Assembly: GCF_024362695.1 (NCBI RefSeq)
Contig: NC_065420.1
Span: 13,679,420-13,743,419 of the forward strand
Direction: 5' to 3'
DNA length: 64,000 nucleotides
DNA from: Pectinophora gossypiella
Lineage: Eukaryota; Arthropoda; Insecta; Lepidoptera; Gelechiidae
Shown one piece after another: positions 53,647 to 63,846 of this stretch (the stretch's first letter is position 1; each line of letters opens with the position of its first letter). The notes under the pieces were generated by a model that saw only the letters and a list, made by a program, of their open reading frames with translations, had not been told where the DNA came from and did not search any database. Position numbers and translations under genes: made by a program.

Positions 53647-53988
53647 GTACAATCATCTCCCTAGCATTATCCCGTTTATTACAGGGTCCGCTTACCTAAC
53701 CTGAAGATTTGACAGGTCCGGTTTTTTACAGAAGCGACTGCCTGTCTGACCTTCCAACACGCGACGGTAAAACCAGCTCAATACAAGTTAGGTCACATAC
53801 CTCCGAAAATGCATTTCTCGGAAATGTGGAGTTTCTCACTATGTTTTCCTTCACCGCTGAGCACGTGATAATCATTTATGATCGAAACATGAATTCGACA
53901 GTCATTGCTTTTGGCCTGTGCTGGATTCGAACCTGCGACCTCAAAGTGAGAGCAAGCGTTCTACCAACTTGGCTAGCACGGCTCTCGG
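53647..53988 (-). repeat. SINE C, full length, in intron 4
   Basis: From 'cagggtccgcttacctaacc' to the complete head: read on the minus strand, 'gtgctagccaagttggtaga' (A box), 'gcaggttcgaatccagcaca' (B box). This is the reference copy for the SINE C head. Confidence 0.9.
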
Positions 53989-54002
53989 GTTTGAGTACAG
54001 TA

Positions 54003-54095
54003 TCAGTCTCACAAAGTGATTTCCACAATGTTCCCATTGGAAATCAAACTCGGACCTCCAGATCGTGAGCTCTAACCGCTAGACCACAGAGACTG
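54003..54095 (-). repeat. SINE head (A/B type) near exon 5
   Basis: 'agtctcacaaagtgatttcc', 'catcaaactcggacctcca'-like B box and 'ctagaccacagagactg'. It ends 140 bp before exon 5. Confidence 0.7.
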
Positions 54096-54235
54096 TGTGT
54101 TGTGTGTTGAATTATTCTGGGAGAAAAAAATAAAAAGAACTGTTTGAGCCGTTGAACTGTTTAATTGAGTACACAATTCCCACATAAATATGTATGTTCT
54201 TCTAGTCCTAATAACCCATAATTTTGTGCAAGCAG

Positions 54236-54363
54236 AGCCGCTGACGACGATTCTGGGCGGTCCGGAGCTGTTTATCAACACTGGCAGTACCATCAACCTC
54301 ACGTGTGTGGTGCAGCACTCGCCCGAGCCACCACCAGCCATCCGCTGGACTCATAATGACGAG
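54236..54363 (+). CDS. dpr: Dpr-like gene, exon 5: start of Ig domain 2
   Basis: Acceptor 'attttgtgcaagcag' ends at 54235. The first two bases complete a Glu codon and 42 codons follow. It codes for EPLTTILGGPELFINTGSTI, NLTCVVQHSPEPPPAIRW and THNDE. NLTC carries the first Ig2 cysteine and an N-glycosylation site; the tryptophan of IRW follows at the expected distance. The proposed donor GAG|GTTTGT at 54364 is weaker than the others; reading on gives a stop after about ten codons (near 54391). The following exon, expected to begin with an Ile-Asn-Tyr-Asp-Ser-type sequence, was not found by eye downstream. Confidence 0.9.
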
Positions 54364-54625
54364 GTTTGTACTAAAACTGTTTATCTTTATTAAAAGCGAA
54401 AGGTCACTGACCGACCCACTCACTCATCACTAAATTTTAGAAACTACTCGTACGAGTTCTAGGTGTCTCAAATTTCCCTCTCAGGGCCAAGGGGTAAAAA
54501 GGTGCTGTTCAGTTTGTATAACACTTCCTGTAGTTTAAGTAATAGGGTTTCACGTCAACAAAATCGTGGGTATACCTTCTTTTTTCATAGTTTTTTGAGC
54601 GTGATTTTGTCGTAGTCGAGTTTTA

Positions 54626-54774
54626 GGTTGGTATTAATAAACGAATCTCAGCTGAGACTGCTCTCAAGATCATGCTCAAGTCTCTGTTTTTATATGACAA
54701 CTGTCACATTGACATGATCTTGAGGGCAGTCTCGAAGCTGAGATTAATTTATTAATACCACCTTTAGTTTTAAA
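54626..54774. repeat. Small foldback repeat
   Basis: 'ttggtattaataaacgaatc' and 'gactgctctcaagatcatg' pair with 'catgatcttgagggcagtct' and 'gattaatttattaatacca'. About 145 bp, 260 bp after exon 5. Typical of a MITE; single copy here. Confidence 0.65.
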
Positions 54775-54956
54775 ACTGTTTTTTTTTAAATATGGGTTTT
54801 ATGAAGCTTAAAGCACAATAACAATAAAATATTAGTCAAATAAATGTAATGACTTTCTGGATGGCACCAGCAGCAAGGATGGTAGTAGTTGGGGACTGCT
54901 AGCCGATCATTAAACCACTGTCATCAAGAACACTTCAATACAAATTTGTACATTTT

Positions 54957-56420
54957 TCGCGCCACCGCGCCGCTTCCCATGCCAACGCTCCACTGTGCTA
55001 CAGCGCTACTCCGCGCCGCTTCCCGTGCCACCGCGCCACTGCGCTACAGCGCTACTCCGCGCACAACCGCGCCGCTTCACGCGCCACCGCGCCGCTTCCC
55101 GTGCCACCGCGCCACTGCGCTACAGCGCTACTCCGCGCACAACCGCGCCGCTTCACGCGCCACCGCGCCGCTTCCCGTGCCACCGCGCCACTGCGCTACA
55201 GCGCTACTCCGCGCCGCTTCCCGTACCACCGCGCCACTGTGCTACAGCGCTACAGCGCTACTCCGCGCCGCTTCACGCGCCACCGCGCCGCTTCCCGTGT
55301 CACCGCGCCACTGCGCTACAGCGCTACTCCGCGCACAACCGCGCCGCTTCACGCGCCACCGCGCCGCTTCCCGTGCCACCGCGCCACTGCACTACAGCGC
55401 TACTCCGCGCACAACCGCGCCGTTTCACGCGCCACCGCGCCGCTTCCCGTGCCACCGCGCCACTGCGCTACAGCGCTACTCCGCGCCGCTTCCCGTGCCA
55501 CCGCGCCACTGTGCTACAGCGCTACAGCGCTACTCCGCGCCGCTTCACGCGCCACCGCGCCGCTTCCCGTGCCACCGCGCCACTGCGCTACAGCGCTACT
55601 CCGCGCACAACCGCGCCGCTTCACGCGCCACCGCGCCGCTTCCCGTGCCACCGCGCCACTGCGCTACAGCGCTACTCCGCGCACAACCGCGCCGCTTCAC
55701 GCGCCACCGCGCCGCTTCCCGTGCCACCGCGCCACTGCGCTACAGCGCTACTCCGCGCACAACCGCGCCACTTCACGCGCCACCGCGCCGCTTCCCGTGC
55801 CACCGCGCCACTGCGCTACAGCGCTACTCCGCGCACAACCGCGCCGCTTCACGCGCCACCGCGCCGCTTCCCGTGCCACCGCGCCACTGCGCTACAGCGC
55901 TACTCCGCGCACAACCGCGCCGCTTCTCGCGCCACCGCGCCGCTTCCCGTGCCAACGCGCCACTGCGCTACAGCGCTACTCCGCGCCGCTTCCCGTGCCA
56001 CCGCGCCACTGTGCTACAGCGCTACAGCGCTACTCCGCGCCGCTTCACGCGCCACCGCGCCGCTTCCCGTGCCACCGCGCCACTGCGCTACAGCGCTACT
56101 CCGCGCACAACCGCGCCGCTTCACGCGCCACCGCGCCGCTTCCCGTGCCACCGCGCCACTGCGCTACAGCGCTACTCCGCGCCGCTTCCCGTGCCACCGC
56201 GCCACTGTGCTACAGCGCTACAGCGCTACTCCGCGCCGCTTCACGCGCCACCGCGCCGCTTCCCGTGCCACCGCGCCACTGCGCTACAGCGCTACTCCGC
56301 GCACAACCGCGCCGCTTCACGCGCCACCGCGCTTTTTCCCGCACCACCACACCACTTCTAGCGCTACTGCGCCACTTCCCGCACCACAGTGCTGCACCGC
56401 TGACGCTTCACTTTCCAACC
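54957..56420 (+). repeat. GC-rich 76-bp minisatellite
   Basis: About 18 tandem units of 'gcgccaccgcgccgcttccc', 'gtgccaccgcgccactgcgc', 'tacagcgctactccgcgc' and 'acaaccgcgccgcttcac' (76 bp, e.g. 55081 to 55157). A shortened unit with a doubled 'tacagcgc' recurs near 55237, 55508, 56008 and 56204, so blocks of units were duplicated together. Copies become diverged after about 56330. Three overlapping open frames of 440-490 codons result from the unit length (76 = 3x25+1) and the lack of stops on this strand. They are rich in Arg, Ala, Pro and His and do not resemble a known protein. It sits in the intron after exon 5. Confidence 0.9.
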
Positions 56421-56424
56421 TTCT

Positions 56425-56740
56425 GAACGATCTCATACATGGCTATGCCGGCTATGCCATAATATGACTAATGAACGCTAATTAATGGCTAAGACGTGGT
56501 AGTTATTTAAAAATATTTTAGCACCTTAAAAGAGCACCTTAGAAGATGACGCTTAAGAAAATAAAAAAATCTAAACTGAAGCAATTTTTTTAAGACTATT
56601 TATATCAGGCTAAATAAAAAAGGCATGAGTTTTAATAACAGACTTGAAAAAGCTCATTACTGAAACAACTTCCACGAAATCTAAAATAGGGAAAAAGAAC
56701 AAATAAAATAAAATAAATCCGCCTATTCCTGAATTTCTGA
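56425..56740. other. No gene seen
   Basis: AT-rich sequence between the minisatellite and the 61-bp shared block. Confidence 0.4.
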
Positions 56741-56742
56741 TG

Positions 56743-56803
56743 TGATAGCGCGACAGCGAAATATTGAAAATCTAAATATTATGTTAACTGTAAACAACAC
56801 GTG
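56743..56803 (+). repeat. 61-bp block identical to 38624-38684
   Basis: 'tgatagcgcgacagcgaaat' to 'aacaacacgtg', without a visible mismatch. The flanks differ from those of the first copy on both sides. See the possible LTR at 38624. Confidence 0.6.
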
Positions 56804-56809
56804 AATAAT

Positions 56810-57115
56810 CACGTCAGAAAAAGACCTGGGAAACGAAAAAAGGGCTGTTCACAAAGTGGCAAATCGCCAACTTTCCGTTTACCTATTTCGCTGGAACTAC
56901 AAACAGCAATTGGCAACCGACAAACATGGAAACTAATATAGAAGTTTGCAAAAAGACGTTTAACATTCAGCGGTACAGGAAACCACCCAACGGAGTATAA
57001 ATACGTACAAAGGGGCACGGAGAAGTGTATAGTATACACACCGGTTACTTGCCAGCTATGTTTAAGTCCCATGTAATAGGAGGCGAGCCTATTCACATTC
57101 ACCGATTGAGAAGCA
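56810..57115. other. No gene seen; dispersed repeat trace
   Basis: 'ccagctatgtttaagtccca' and 'gtaataggaggcgagcc' at 57050-57090 recur in variant form at 4370, 14190 and 42215. Class unknown. Confidence 0.4.
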
Positions 57116-57116
57116 A

Positions 57117-57180
57117 GCGGTGTACCAACGGCTTAACGTGTCTTCCGAAGCACGGATCATCTTACTTTTTGGGCAACCAG
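57117..57180 (-). repeat. SINE A core fragment
   Basis: 'accaacggcttaacgtgtct' and 'tccgaagcacggatcatctt'. Abuts MITE Q. Confidence 0.65.
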
Positions 57181-57340
57181 GGGCCTGTTTAATAAAACTT
57201 ACAATTGTAAATTACAGTGACAATTTGATGTACATTGCGGAGTGTGTGATCACGAATATTTTGCAGTTTCATATTACCTACGAAATGAACACCAAATTGT
57301 CGTCGTAATTTACAATTGTAAGTTTTATGAAACAGGCCCC
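57181..57340. mobile_element. MITE Q, copy 1
   Basis: 160 bp with ends GGGCCTGTTTAATAAAACTT and its near-complement 'agttttatgaaacaggcccc'. The arms continue as 'acaattgtaaattac'. Second copy at 59173. Confidence 0.8.
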
Positions 57341-57344
57341 TGGT

Positions 57345-57665
57345 CTTCTTCTTATCGTGTGGGTTGTTAGGTGGAATACCAACCTCATCAAACCTGGTGT
57401 CAGGGATATTACTGAGCCGCTAAAGATCCCTGACGTGGCTCAACGACTACATTCTTACATCAGTAAGTAGTAACCGGACCAACGGCTTAAAGTGCCTTCC
57501 GAAGCACGGATCTTTTTACTTTTTGGACAATCAGGTGACCAGCCTGTAATGTCCTCATAAAACTAGGGATCACAAAGTGATTTCTATGATTTGTCCCCAC
57601 CGGGATTCGAACCCGGGATTTCCGGATCGTGAGCACAACGCTCAACCACTGAACCACAGAGGCCG
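57345..57665 (-). repeat. SINE A, full length
   Basis: Reverse tail 'cttcttcttatcgtgtgggt' to the head with GGGATTCGAACCCGGG and 'caaccactgaaccacagagg'. One of the best-preserved heads. Confidence 0.9.
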
Positions 57666-57875
57666 TCGACCCGTTCGATGTATGAAACAGATACTTGAAC
57701 AGAATTCGGTTTCCGGAATATCAGTTACATACGAAAGGAACTTCAACAGAGATGTTTCAATGATTTTGACGTGCATTTCTTGTTTCATTCTGAAAATTTC
57801 TGTGCACGGATTTCTAATGCTTATATACAATCCTTATACGTCTTATTATAGACGGTGATACGGCCCACCACCTAT

Positions 57876-58050
57876 CATGTTAGTCTAACAGAAGGCTCGG
57901 TGAAGCGTGGGTACTTAATTCATATTGCGATGGATGTTCTTCTTATCGTGTGGGTTGTGAGGTGGATTACCAACCCCATCAACCCTGGACCCAACCCTTC
58001 ATGTACAATCAAAGAGCAAAAGGTCAGTCACTGAGCTGGCGAGTTATTTG
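57876..58050. repeat. Repeat L split by a SINE A tail
   Basis: 'aaggctcggtgaagcgtggg' and 'cattgcgatggatgt'-type sequence before 57938, and 'tgtacaatcaaagagcaaaa' with 'gagctggcgagttatttgta' after 57990, are parts of repeat L (33938-34300) in reverse. The SINE A fragment at 57938-57990 (cttcttatcgtgtgggttgt) separates them. Confidence 0.6.
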
Positions 58051-58159
58051 TAAGAAGTGGTGATAAGAAACATTAGTCGTCATAATTATAAAATTGATGT
58101 TTTTGTAGGTGTATATTACAGAAACGACACGTACTCAGAAGGCACACACGCAGCGCACA

Positions 58160-58266
<107 letters not shown>

Positions 58267-58299
58267 CCCTGCTCATATTTTATACTCTTGTTGTAGCTT

Positions 58300-58580
58300 T
58301 ATCCTACAACACTTATATTAGTTTGAAAAATTATAATGTGGTTAATTATAATAGGTTTCACAAAAATTGTACTCCCTTAATTATACATATAATAATGAAC
58401 TGTTGTTAACCCGAATATGATAATGATAGATATGATTATGAAAAATAAAAAATACTTAATAAAATATTGAACCTTTTACTACACCAATTGGGATATACGT
58501 GAGGTTATGATAGGTATGTTAAACGTCCCACTATATGCATTTGTTAGATAACCGTGTCCCAGCTCAAGCATCCGTTGCTC
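58300..58580. other. No gene seen
   Basis: AT-rich; 'acaccaattgggatatacgt' at 58480 is a scrap of repeat L. Confidence 0.4.
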
Positions 58581-58585
58581 GAATA

Positions 58586-58935
58586 ATGAGCGTTGGGCTC
58601 ACGATCCTAAGGTCCCGGGTTCGAGCCCGGTGGGGACATGTCACAAAAATCGCTTTGTGATCCCTAGTTTGGTTAGGACATTGCAAGTTGATCACTAATT
58701 TATACATTGTTTTAAGTTTACGCGGTTATTATCATAATTAAAGCACATAATAACGGGTTCTTACCGCGTTTAAATAGGAAAACGCAAGAACCCGCGGTAA
58801 GAACCCGTTATAATGTGGTTTAATTATGATCACTAATTTGTTCGAAATTGACACACTGTGATGGGCAGGGCACGTTAAGCAGTCGATTCTGTTTTTGTCG
58901 GCTACCTACTTTTTACTTAAATAAGTATGGAGTCG
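58586..58935 (+). repeat. SINE A split by element R
   Basis: Head 'gagcgttgggctcacgatcc' with B box GGGTTCGAGCCC and 'atcgctttgtgatccctagt'. It resumes at 58840 (gttcgaaattgacacactgt) with the core 'ggcagggcacgttaagcagt' and 'gtcgttacatgagcaatgtc'. Confidence 0.75.
58702..58827 (-). mobile_element. Foldback element R, 126-bp copy, nested in SINE A
   Basis: Starts 'atacattgttttaagtttac', has the arms 'aagcacataataacgggttc' and 'aagaacccgttataatgtgg', and ends 'tttaattat'. The perfect 12-bp duplication GATCACTAATTT flanks it (58690-58701 and 58828-58839). Same ends as the copy at 11044 in reverse. Confidence 0.85.
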
Positions 58936-58974
58936 TTACATGAGCAATGTCTGAAGCTCATATTAAATGTGTTC

Positions 58975-59150
58975 CTCTAGTTATTAAATAACTGGCATTT
59001 TATACGTTCATTGATTTAAAAGGTGTTTTGCTGTTGCAGTTTCTTGTCATTTCTTCTCCTCAGCCATAACACCTTGCGAAATGACGTAAATTCAGAAATG
59101 TTACATTGACTTTCAACAAGTTTATCCATGATAATTACTTCTTGAACCCT
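58975..59150 (-). mobile_element. LINE P 3' end, copy 4
   Basis: 'tagttattaaataactggca', 'tgttgcagtttcttgtcatt', 'caccttgcgaaatgacgtaa' and 'tcaacaagtttatccatgat'. Best match to 36450-36640 in reverse. Confidence 0.65.
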
Positions 59151-59172
59151 GATTTCATTAATCCTGATACCA

Positions 59173-59333
59173 GGGCCCTGTTTAATAAAACTTACAATTG
59201 TAAAATACAACGACAATTTGATGTTCATTGCGTAGCTAATATGAAACTGCAAAATATTCGTGATCACACACTCCGCAATGTACATCAAATTGTCATTGTA
59301 ATTTACAATTGTAAGTTTTATTAAACAGGCCCC
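59173..59333. mobile_element. MITE Q, copy 2
   Basis: Ends 'gggccctgtttaataaaact' and 'gtaagttttattaaacaggc'. 161 bp; the centre is inverted relative to copy 1 (here 'cgtgatcacacactccgcaa', there 'ttgcggagtgtgtgatcacg'). The whole element is thus inserted in the opposite direction. Confidence 0.8.
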
Positions 59334-59339
59334 AGGTGA

Positions 59340-59710
59340 AAGAAGATCTTACTCGCATTGTCATTACTAACCACAGAGGTTCTTGTCAAACACAAAAGTG
59401 GCACAACATTTAGCGTAGTATTGTTAAACCACTCACTGAAGTGGCACCGTTTCAACCCAGATATGCACGAAAAATCTTTTTCATTTCAAGTAGAATATTG
59501 CGAGCAGAATTTACATCCGAACGAAAAACTGCAGGTTTTTGATCAAGCTGTTAGCTTTATGAAATTCAGCTGTATCGGTTGAATACTCTCGGATTGTTTG
59601 ATAAGAATCCTTTCTGATTGGCGTGGTACTTTGCCTGTTCACATTTTGGTATTCAATGGCGCTGCTACATGGTACATTCTGTTATAAAATATTGGGAAAT
59701 GTCTTTCGTG
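59340..59710. other. No gene seen
   Basis: A 74-codon open frame at 59358-59582 shows no recognised domain. Confidence 0.35.
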
Positions 59711-59712
59711 GG

Positions 59713-59800
59713 AAACTTACTAATATTATAAATGTGAAAGTGTATGTGTGTGTCTATTTGTTTGTCTGTCTTTCACGGCGAAACGGAGCGACGAATTGAA
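59713..59800 (+). mobile_element. Helitron-like repeat terminus
   Basis: 'acttactaatattataaatg' followed by 'gtctgtctttcacggcgaaa' and 'cggagcgacgaattgaa', a motif series I know as a very common lepidopteran dispersed repeat. Class tentative. Confidence 0.45.
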
Positions 59801-59804
59801 GTGT

Positions 59805-60195
59805 TTTTTTTTTTAAGTTGAGTTGGATGATGGAGGGTGACATAAACTGCTTTTTATCTCTTTCTAACCCCCCACTTCCCTAAAATGTATGGAGCATTTC
59901 GCAATTTACAAGTAGAAGGCTAAACATTGATATGCGGATATTTATTAAAAATCGTGTGATATATATTTTTTTAAATCTGCCCCCAAACGCTTCAAAAAGG
60001 GGTTAAAATTTTATATGAGACTTTTATATATGGCAGTTTTCAAGATAAGAAGCTAAAAATTTTAATATTAGAGAAGTGGAACCATGTTACCCCGAATTTA
60101 ACGCGAACAAAGACTAATGTTATGTAAATGCTTAAATCTGATAGAGCATTTGGAAATCCTGTTCTTAAGTTGGATTTAGAATTCGAACATAAATA
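59805..60195. other. No gene seen
   Basis: Possible continuation of the 59713 repeat (ctaaccccccacttccctaa, 'aaatgtatggagcatttcgc'). No coding frame. Confidence 0.35.
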
Positions 60196-60199
60196 CATA

Positions 60200-60330
60200 A
60201 TATAAGCTCACGAGTATTGGGGCAGTCAGAGGTACATCCATCGCAAGATGAACTAAGCACTCACGCTTTTCGCTTTCTGTTACACCAACGTGATAGGTGC
60301 CGTATCGCCTTTCGAGATGGTGCTATAAAT
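60200..60330. repeat. Repeat L, partial
   Basis: 'ataatataagctcacgagta', 'gtacatccatcgcaagatga' and 'cgtgataggtgccgtatcgc' match 33938-34300. Confidence 0.55.
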
Positions 60331-60549
60331 CGATAGAAATAAATACAGACATTTTGGTACTTGTGTCTAAAAATAAATTTGTGTCAAAAAAAAGGTTTAT
60401 TATATATAATTAGGTTTACTTCTTTCATCTTTTTCTCTGAGTGCCCGTTGATAAATAAGTCCTCGTTATGAGATCTATTTCCAACCTACAAGTCACTTTA
60501 TTGAATGTAGCCTCACATCACACTCCATACAAAAATTAAATTCTTACCG

Positions 60550-60710
60550 TGTGCCGCTAATGTATAAGCGCGAGCGAGATGAATTCCGAGTAGTCTCCCT
60601 TACTCCTTAGCAACATACGGCCGTTCAAAGACTAAAGTCCCAGAGGGGTGAAGTTGGCGCCCGATACGAATTGGCGCGGGGCGAATAGTTACCGTTCCAT
60701 TCGTAACAAT
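60550..60710. repeat. O-type dispersed repeat
   Basis: 'accgtgtgccgctaatgtat', 'gtctcccttactccttagca', 'gactaaagtcccagaggggt' and 'ttggcgcggggcgaatagtt' resemble 37610-37990, which shares 'ttactccttagcggttt' and 'gtgcggggcgtagagttacc'. Confidence 0.5.
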
Positions 60711-60762
60711 TATTCTTCACAAGCTCACAATACAACCCCCTAATAAATTATTGGCCTATGTA

Positions 60763-61009
60763 TTTTTTTTTTGACGTGACTTATTGTAGATTTGCCGCAG
60801 ATGGTATTAACTACTTGGCCGGACAAATCGGGACCGCTGAAGGCTCTCACCCGGTACAACGTTTAAGACAACAGGCCTGAGGGTGCCCAGTTGGGCGCGA
60901 ACCTCGGCTCAGGGCGTCGTCTGAGAGGAAAAATATTTGAAAGAATTAATCGACCCTAGTGGGTCGATAGCGATAAGCGCTGATTGAGGGAAATCGTCGA
61001 CAACGCCAT
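60763..61009 (-). mobile_element. Retroelement D, 5'-truncated
   Basis: T-run, complete D order to 'gaaatcgtcgacaacgcc'. The remaining ~100 bp of full copies are missing. A 6-bp flank CTATGT occurs on both sides. Confidence 0.8.
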
Positions 61010-61402
61010 CTATGTGTAACCTACCTTACCAATAAGTGCAAGAAATTGTCCTTTAAAAGCTTTATTGCTTTGTCAAAACTAAAATAGAACATTTTTTTGA
61101 ACAACAAAACAGTTTCTTTGCCAAATTTGCAAATGCGACAAGTAAAACCCGTTATGGGCTGTTGAGTTTACTCAAAACTCGAATATAGCGATAAGCGCTG
61201 ATTGAGGGAAATCGTCGACAACGCCATCTATGTGTAACCTACCTTACCAATAAGTGCAAGAAATTGTCCTTTAAAAGCTTTATTGCTTTGTCAAAACTAA
61301 AATAGAACATTTTTTTGAACAACAAAACAGTTTCTTTGCCAAATTTGCAAATGCGACAAGTAAAACCCGTTATGGGCTGTTGAGTTTACTCAAAACTCGA
61401 AT
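60967..61402. repeat. Exact 218-bp tandem duplication
   Basis: Unit 1 is 60967-61184 and unit 2 is 61185-61402, both starting 'atagcgataagcgctgattg' and ending 'actcaaaactcgaat', with no visible mismatch. The unit spans the D end and about 175 bp of flank. Confidence 0.92.
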
Positions 61403-61514
61403 ATAATAGATGGTTAACCGTTAACAATACGCTGAAGACTTTATTTACACTAAGCGCAATTAGGCTTCAGTTACATTGAATAAGCAGAAGCGAGCGCGGT
61501 TTTTGACAGCTTTT

Positions 61515-61850
61515 TTTTTTAATATAATAGGCTTGCGTTTGACCACAATCTTACCTAATGGTAAGTGACGATGTATGTGGATCAGGCTTACCTAGCAAAT
61601 GCCTATTCACGCTAGCCTTGAAGACTCCAAGATCATAACGAGTTGGAAAAACAGACGACGGCAGACAGTTCCAGGCCTATGCAGTTTGTTTTTGGATGTT
61701 TTTGGCCCGTACTATTGGTAGTACCGAACCGCGCGGCGAGGTGGTGTTCGTCTGTTAGACATCACCAGATTACATACAAGGGACTGCAATCTTGCAAACC
61801 GCTTCACCGCGTCGGTACCGGTGCTGTCATCAGCACGATCATCAATTTAA
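61515..61850 (-). mobile_element. LINE 3' region (CR1-like, tentative)
   Basis: T-run, then 'ataataggcttgcgtttgac', 'cttacctaatggtaagtgac', 'caaatgcctattcacgctag' and 'ggaaaaacagacgacggcag'. The 'TGG-TAAGTGAtgATG...CCTATTCACtC' series is a LINE end that I know from many lepidopteran genomes. Minus-strand orientation from the T-run. Confidence 0.6.
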
Positions 61851-61885
61851 GAGCCACGCTCTTGTCGGTGTAGCATTTTCCTTTC
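61834..61885 (-). mobile_element. LINE G 3' end, short copy
   Basis: 'cgatcatcaatttaagagcc', 'acgctcttgtcggtgtagca' and 'ttttcc'. Only about 50 bp of the G end. Confidence 0.65.
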
Positions 61886-61889
61886 CAGT

Positions 61890-63535
61890 CTATCAAAGGC
61901 TAATTCCTTGACTTCCCTATAAGACACGACGTTAACCTTTTCTTTAGTCTGTTCCATGTAAGCTCTTTTTGGTCCACCAGTGATGTGCTGTTTTGAATGT
62001 ACCCGTTATAAAACTCCTTAATATTAAGGGCTGCTTTTCTTTTCCAAATTGTTCATTCTTATGCTCTAGTCTTATCTGTCTAAAGGTAATACAGCTCTTT
62101 TTACATAACTTTTGCACTTCGTCGTCACATAATCGTCACCAGAAACATTTCCGAGAAATTACAGGTACCCAGTTGTGAGAGAAACGCTTTGACTCCCGGA
62201 GGTTGGGGGTTCGCACCTTAAATCAGGTTCTTTGCTTACTACTAATCCGAAAGAATAAGCCATAAATGGTGTCAAAGCATGTGTGTTTTTTATGTGTGTG
62301 ACGAATCTATGAAGTATATTTGTACCTACCTTTGTGTCACCATGCTTCGCGGTGAAGAAAATATCGTAAGTAACCATGTTATGTTATGTAACTGGGCTAG
62401 GAAATCAGATAGCAATCATTTATATGAAAATCTGTAGGCAATCAATTCAAGCGAATGATATTGGATAGACGCTTAAACGATGATATTTTCATTTAACAAA
62501 TATTAGGTATTGGCTGGGTAAGCATGTCCCACCTAAGTCAACATCGTCACTTAGCAACAGGTGGCATTGTGGTCAAACGCGAACATATTGAATATCTTTA
62601 CCCGCTCCCGCTTCCGCTCTTAATAAGTGTGCAATCACAGTTGCTGAAATTTTGGCGACTCTCGCAAGAAGTTTTCCCAGTTTATTTACAAGGAGAAGTC
62701 GCAGTCAATTTGAATCGATGCCAGAATGAGCTGTGACGACCTAGCGGGTTTCGCCATTTGCCAGAAAATAAAGCAGCGCCCCCTTTATCTAATGACCTAG
62801 TTTTAAACTTACTCGGATTGCCTCCAGTCTCTCATTGACAGATGTTGTAAATAATCGCTAGATTGTATTGTTTTGTTTAGAAGCTATTCTTACCTATTGT
62901 TTCTCTTGGAGATGGAAAGGAAGGAAACCTCAGTACCTTTCTTATCAGTCTTTTATAGCAGAATCCGTCATATTCATGTTCGGAGAAGAATCCCGGCTAA
63001 AGCTCTAAACCACTGAATTGCACTTTATGAGATTCAGTTCATGTTTAGATGTATATAAGGGGACGTATATAAGATGTTTATGTTATGTAGTGTACGATCT
63101 AAACCCACTATATACTTTTATTGAGAATAGCTAAAATCTATTTTAGAACAAATAATTATAAGCTTATTTAGGTAATTAATATTCCACGTAGTTTAATAAT
63201 ATAACGGGTAATTCACGCTTATATTCCTCCTCTGAAGTCTAAGCAAAATCCAATAATGAAATTAGATTAAAAGCTCACACAAGCAGACACTCAGAATACT
63301 CCTGGAAACCTTTCAAAAGTATCACCCATATTAAAATATATATATTATTTTTTTTTTATATTTGTATTATTATTTTTTTGTTTTATTTTTTATTTTTTTT
63401 TGGATGTTTACTCGACGATCCCGCCGCAGCTGAGCATTTTGCTATTTTAAGTTGACATTTACGTCCTCGATTTGAGTACTTTACTCACTGGAATCGAGCA
63501 TATCATATTGCCAACAAAACAATACGAAAATAATG
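61890..63535. other. No gene seen
   Basis: Mostly AT-rich. A scrap of the SINE B tail (gggacgtatataagatgttt) is at 63060-63085. The small frames in this stretch show no domains. Confidence 0.4.
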
Positions 63536-63539
63536 ACGT

Positions 63540-63846
63540 CATGCCTCCACTTTCCAGCCATAGAAGCAGCCAATCAGCTCACGACACCAAACAGTTCAAA
63601 ACCCCGACACCGACCCCGTCGGCGTGGTCGACGATTTCCCTCATTCACAACTTATCGCTATCGACCCACTAGAGTCGATTAATACTCAAATATTCTTCCT
63701 CTCAGACGACGCCCTGAGCCGAGGTTCGTGCCCAACTGGGCACCATCAGGCCTGTTGTCTTAAATTTTGTACCGGGTGAGAACCCTCAGCGCTCCCCATT
63801 TGTCCGGCCAAGTAGTTAATGCCATCTGCGGCAAATCTACAATAAG
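63540..63846 (+). mobile_element. Retroelement D, + orientation
   Basis: 'ccaatcagctcacgacacca', 'ggcgtggtcgacgatttccc', 'gacgacgccctgagccgagg' and 'atctgcggcaaatctacaat'. The sense frame reads SQSAHDTKQFKTPTPTP, also seen at 17154-17465, suggesting the end of an old coding region. The poly(A) end was replaced by MITE K. Confidence 0.75.

Larger units (their letters stand above)
16475..54363 (+). other. dpr: Dpr-family gene (5' part), span of the exons found
   Basis: Five exons join in frame across about 38 kb, with introns of roughly 10.2, 13.7, 11.8 and 1.6 kb. The conceptual product is about 190 residues: signal peptide, short linker, Ig domain 1 (Cys in exon 2, Trp in exon 3, Cys in exon 4) and the first third of Ig domain 2 (Cys and Trp in exon 5). 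Drosophila Dprs are neuronal surface Ig proteins that bind DIP partners and guide synaptic pairing; the same role is inferred here. The wording 'TTPPIGH' and 'ILGGPEL..N.GSTINLTC' places it by eye with Dpr8/Dpr21 rather than Dpr9. The exon(s) for the rest of Ig2 and the C-terminal anchor were not seen before 64000. No polyadenylation site is in the window. Confidence 0.85.

Noticed and set aside
54889..56467. Three overlapping open frames of 441-490 codons
   Set aside because: They are translations of the 76-bp minisatellite in all three forward frames. No domain, no start context and no splice sites support a gene.
63472..63672. A gene encoding the Ser/Thr/Pro-rich peptide (also at 17154-17465)
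   Set aside because: It is part of repeated element D, present in many copies with stops.
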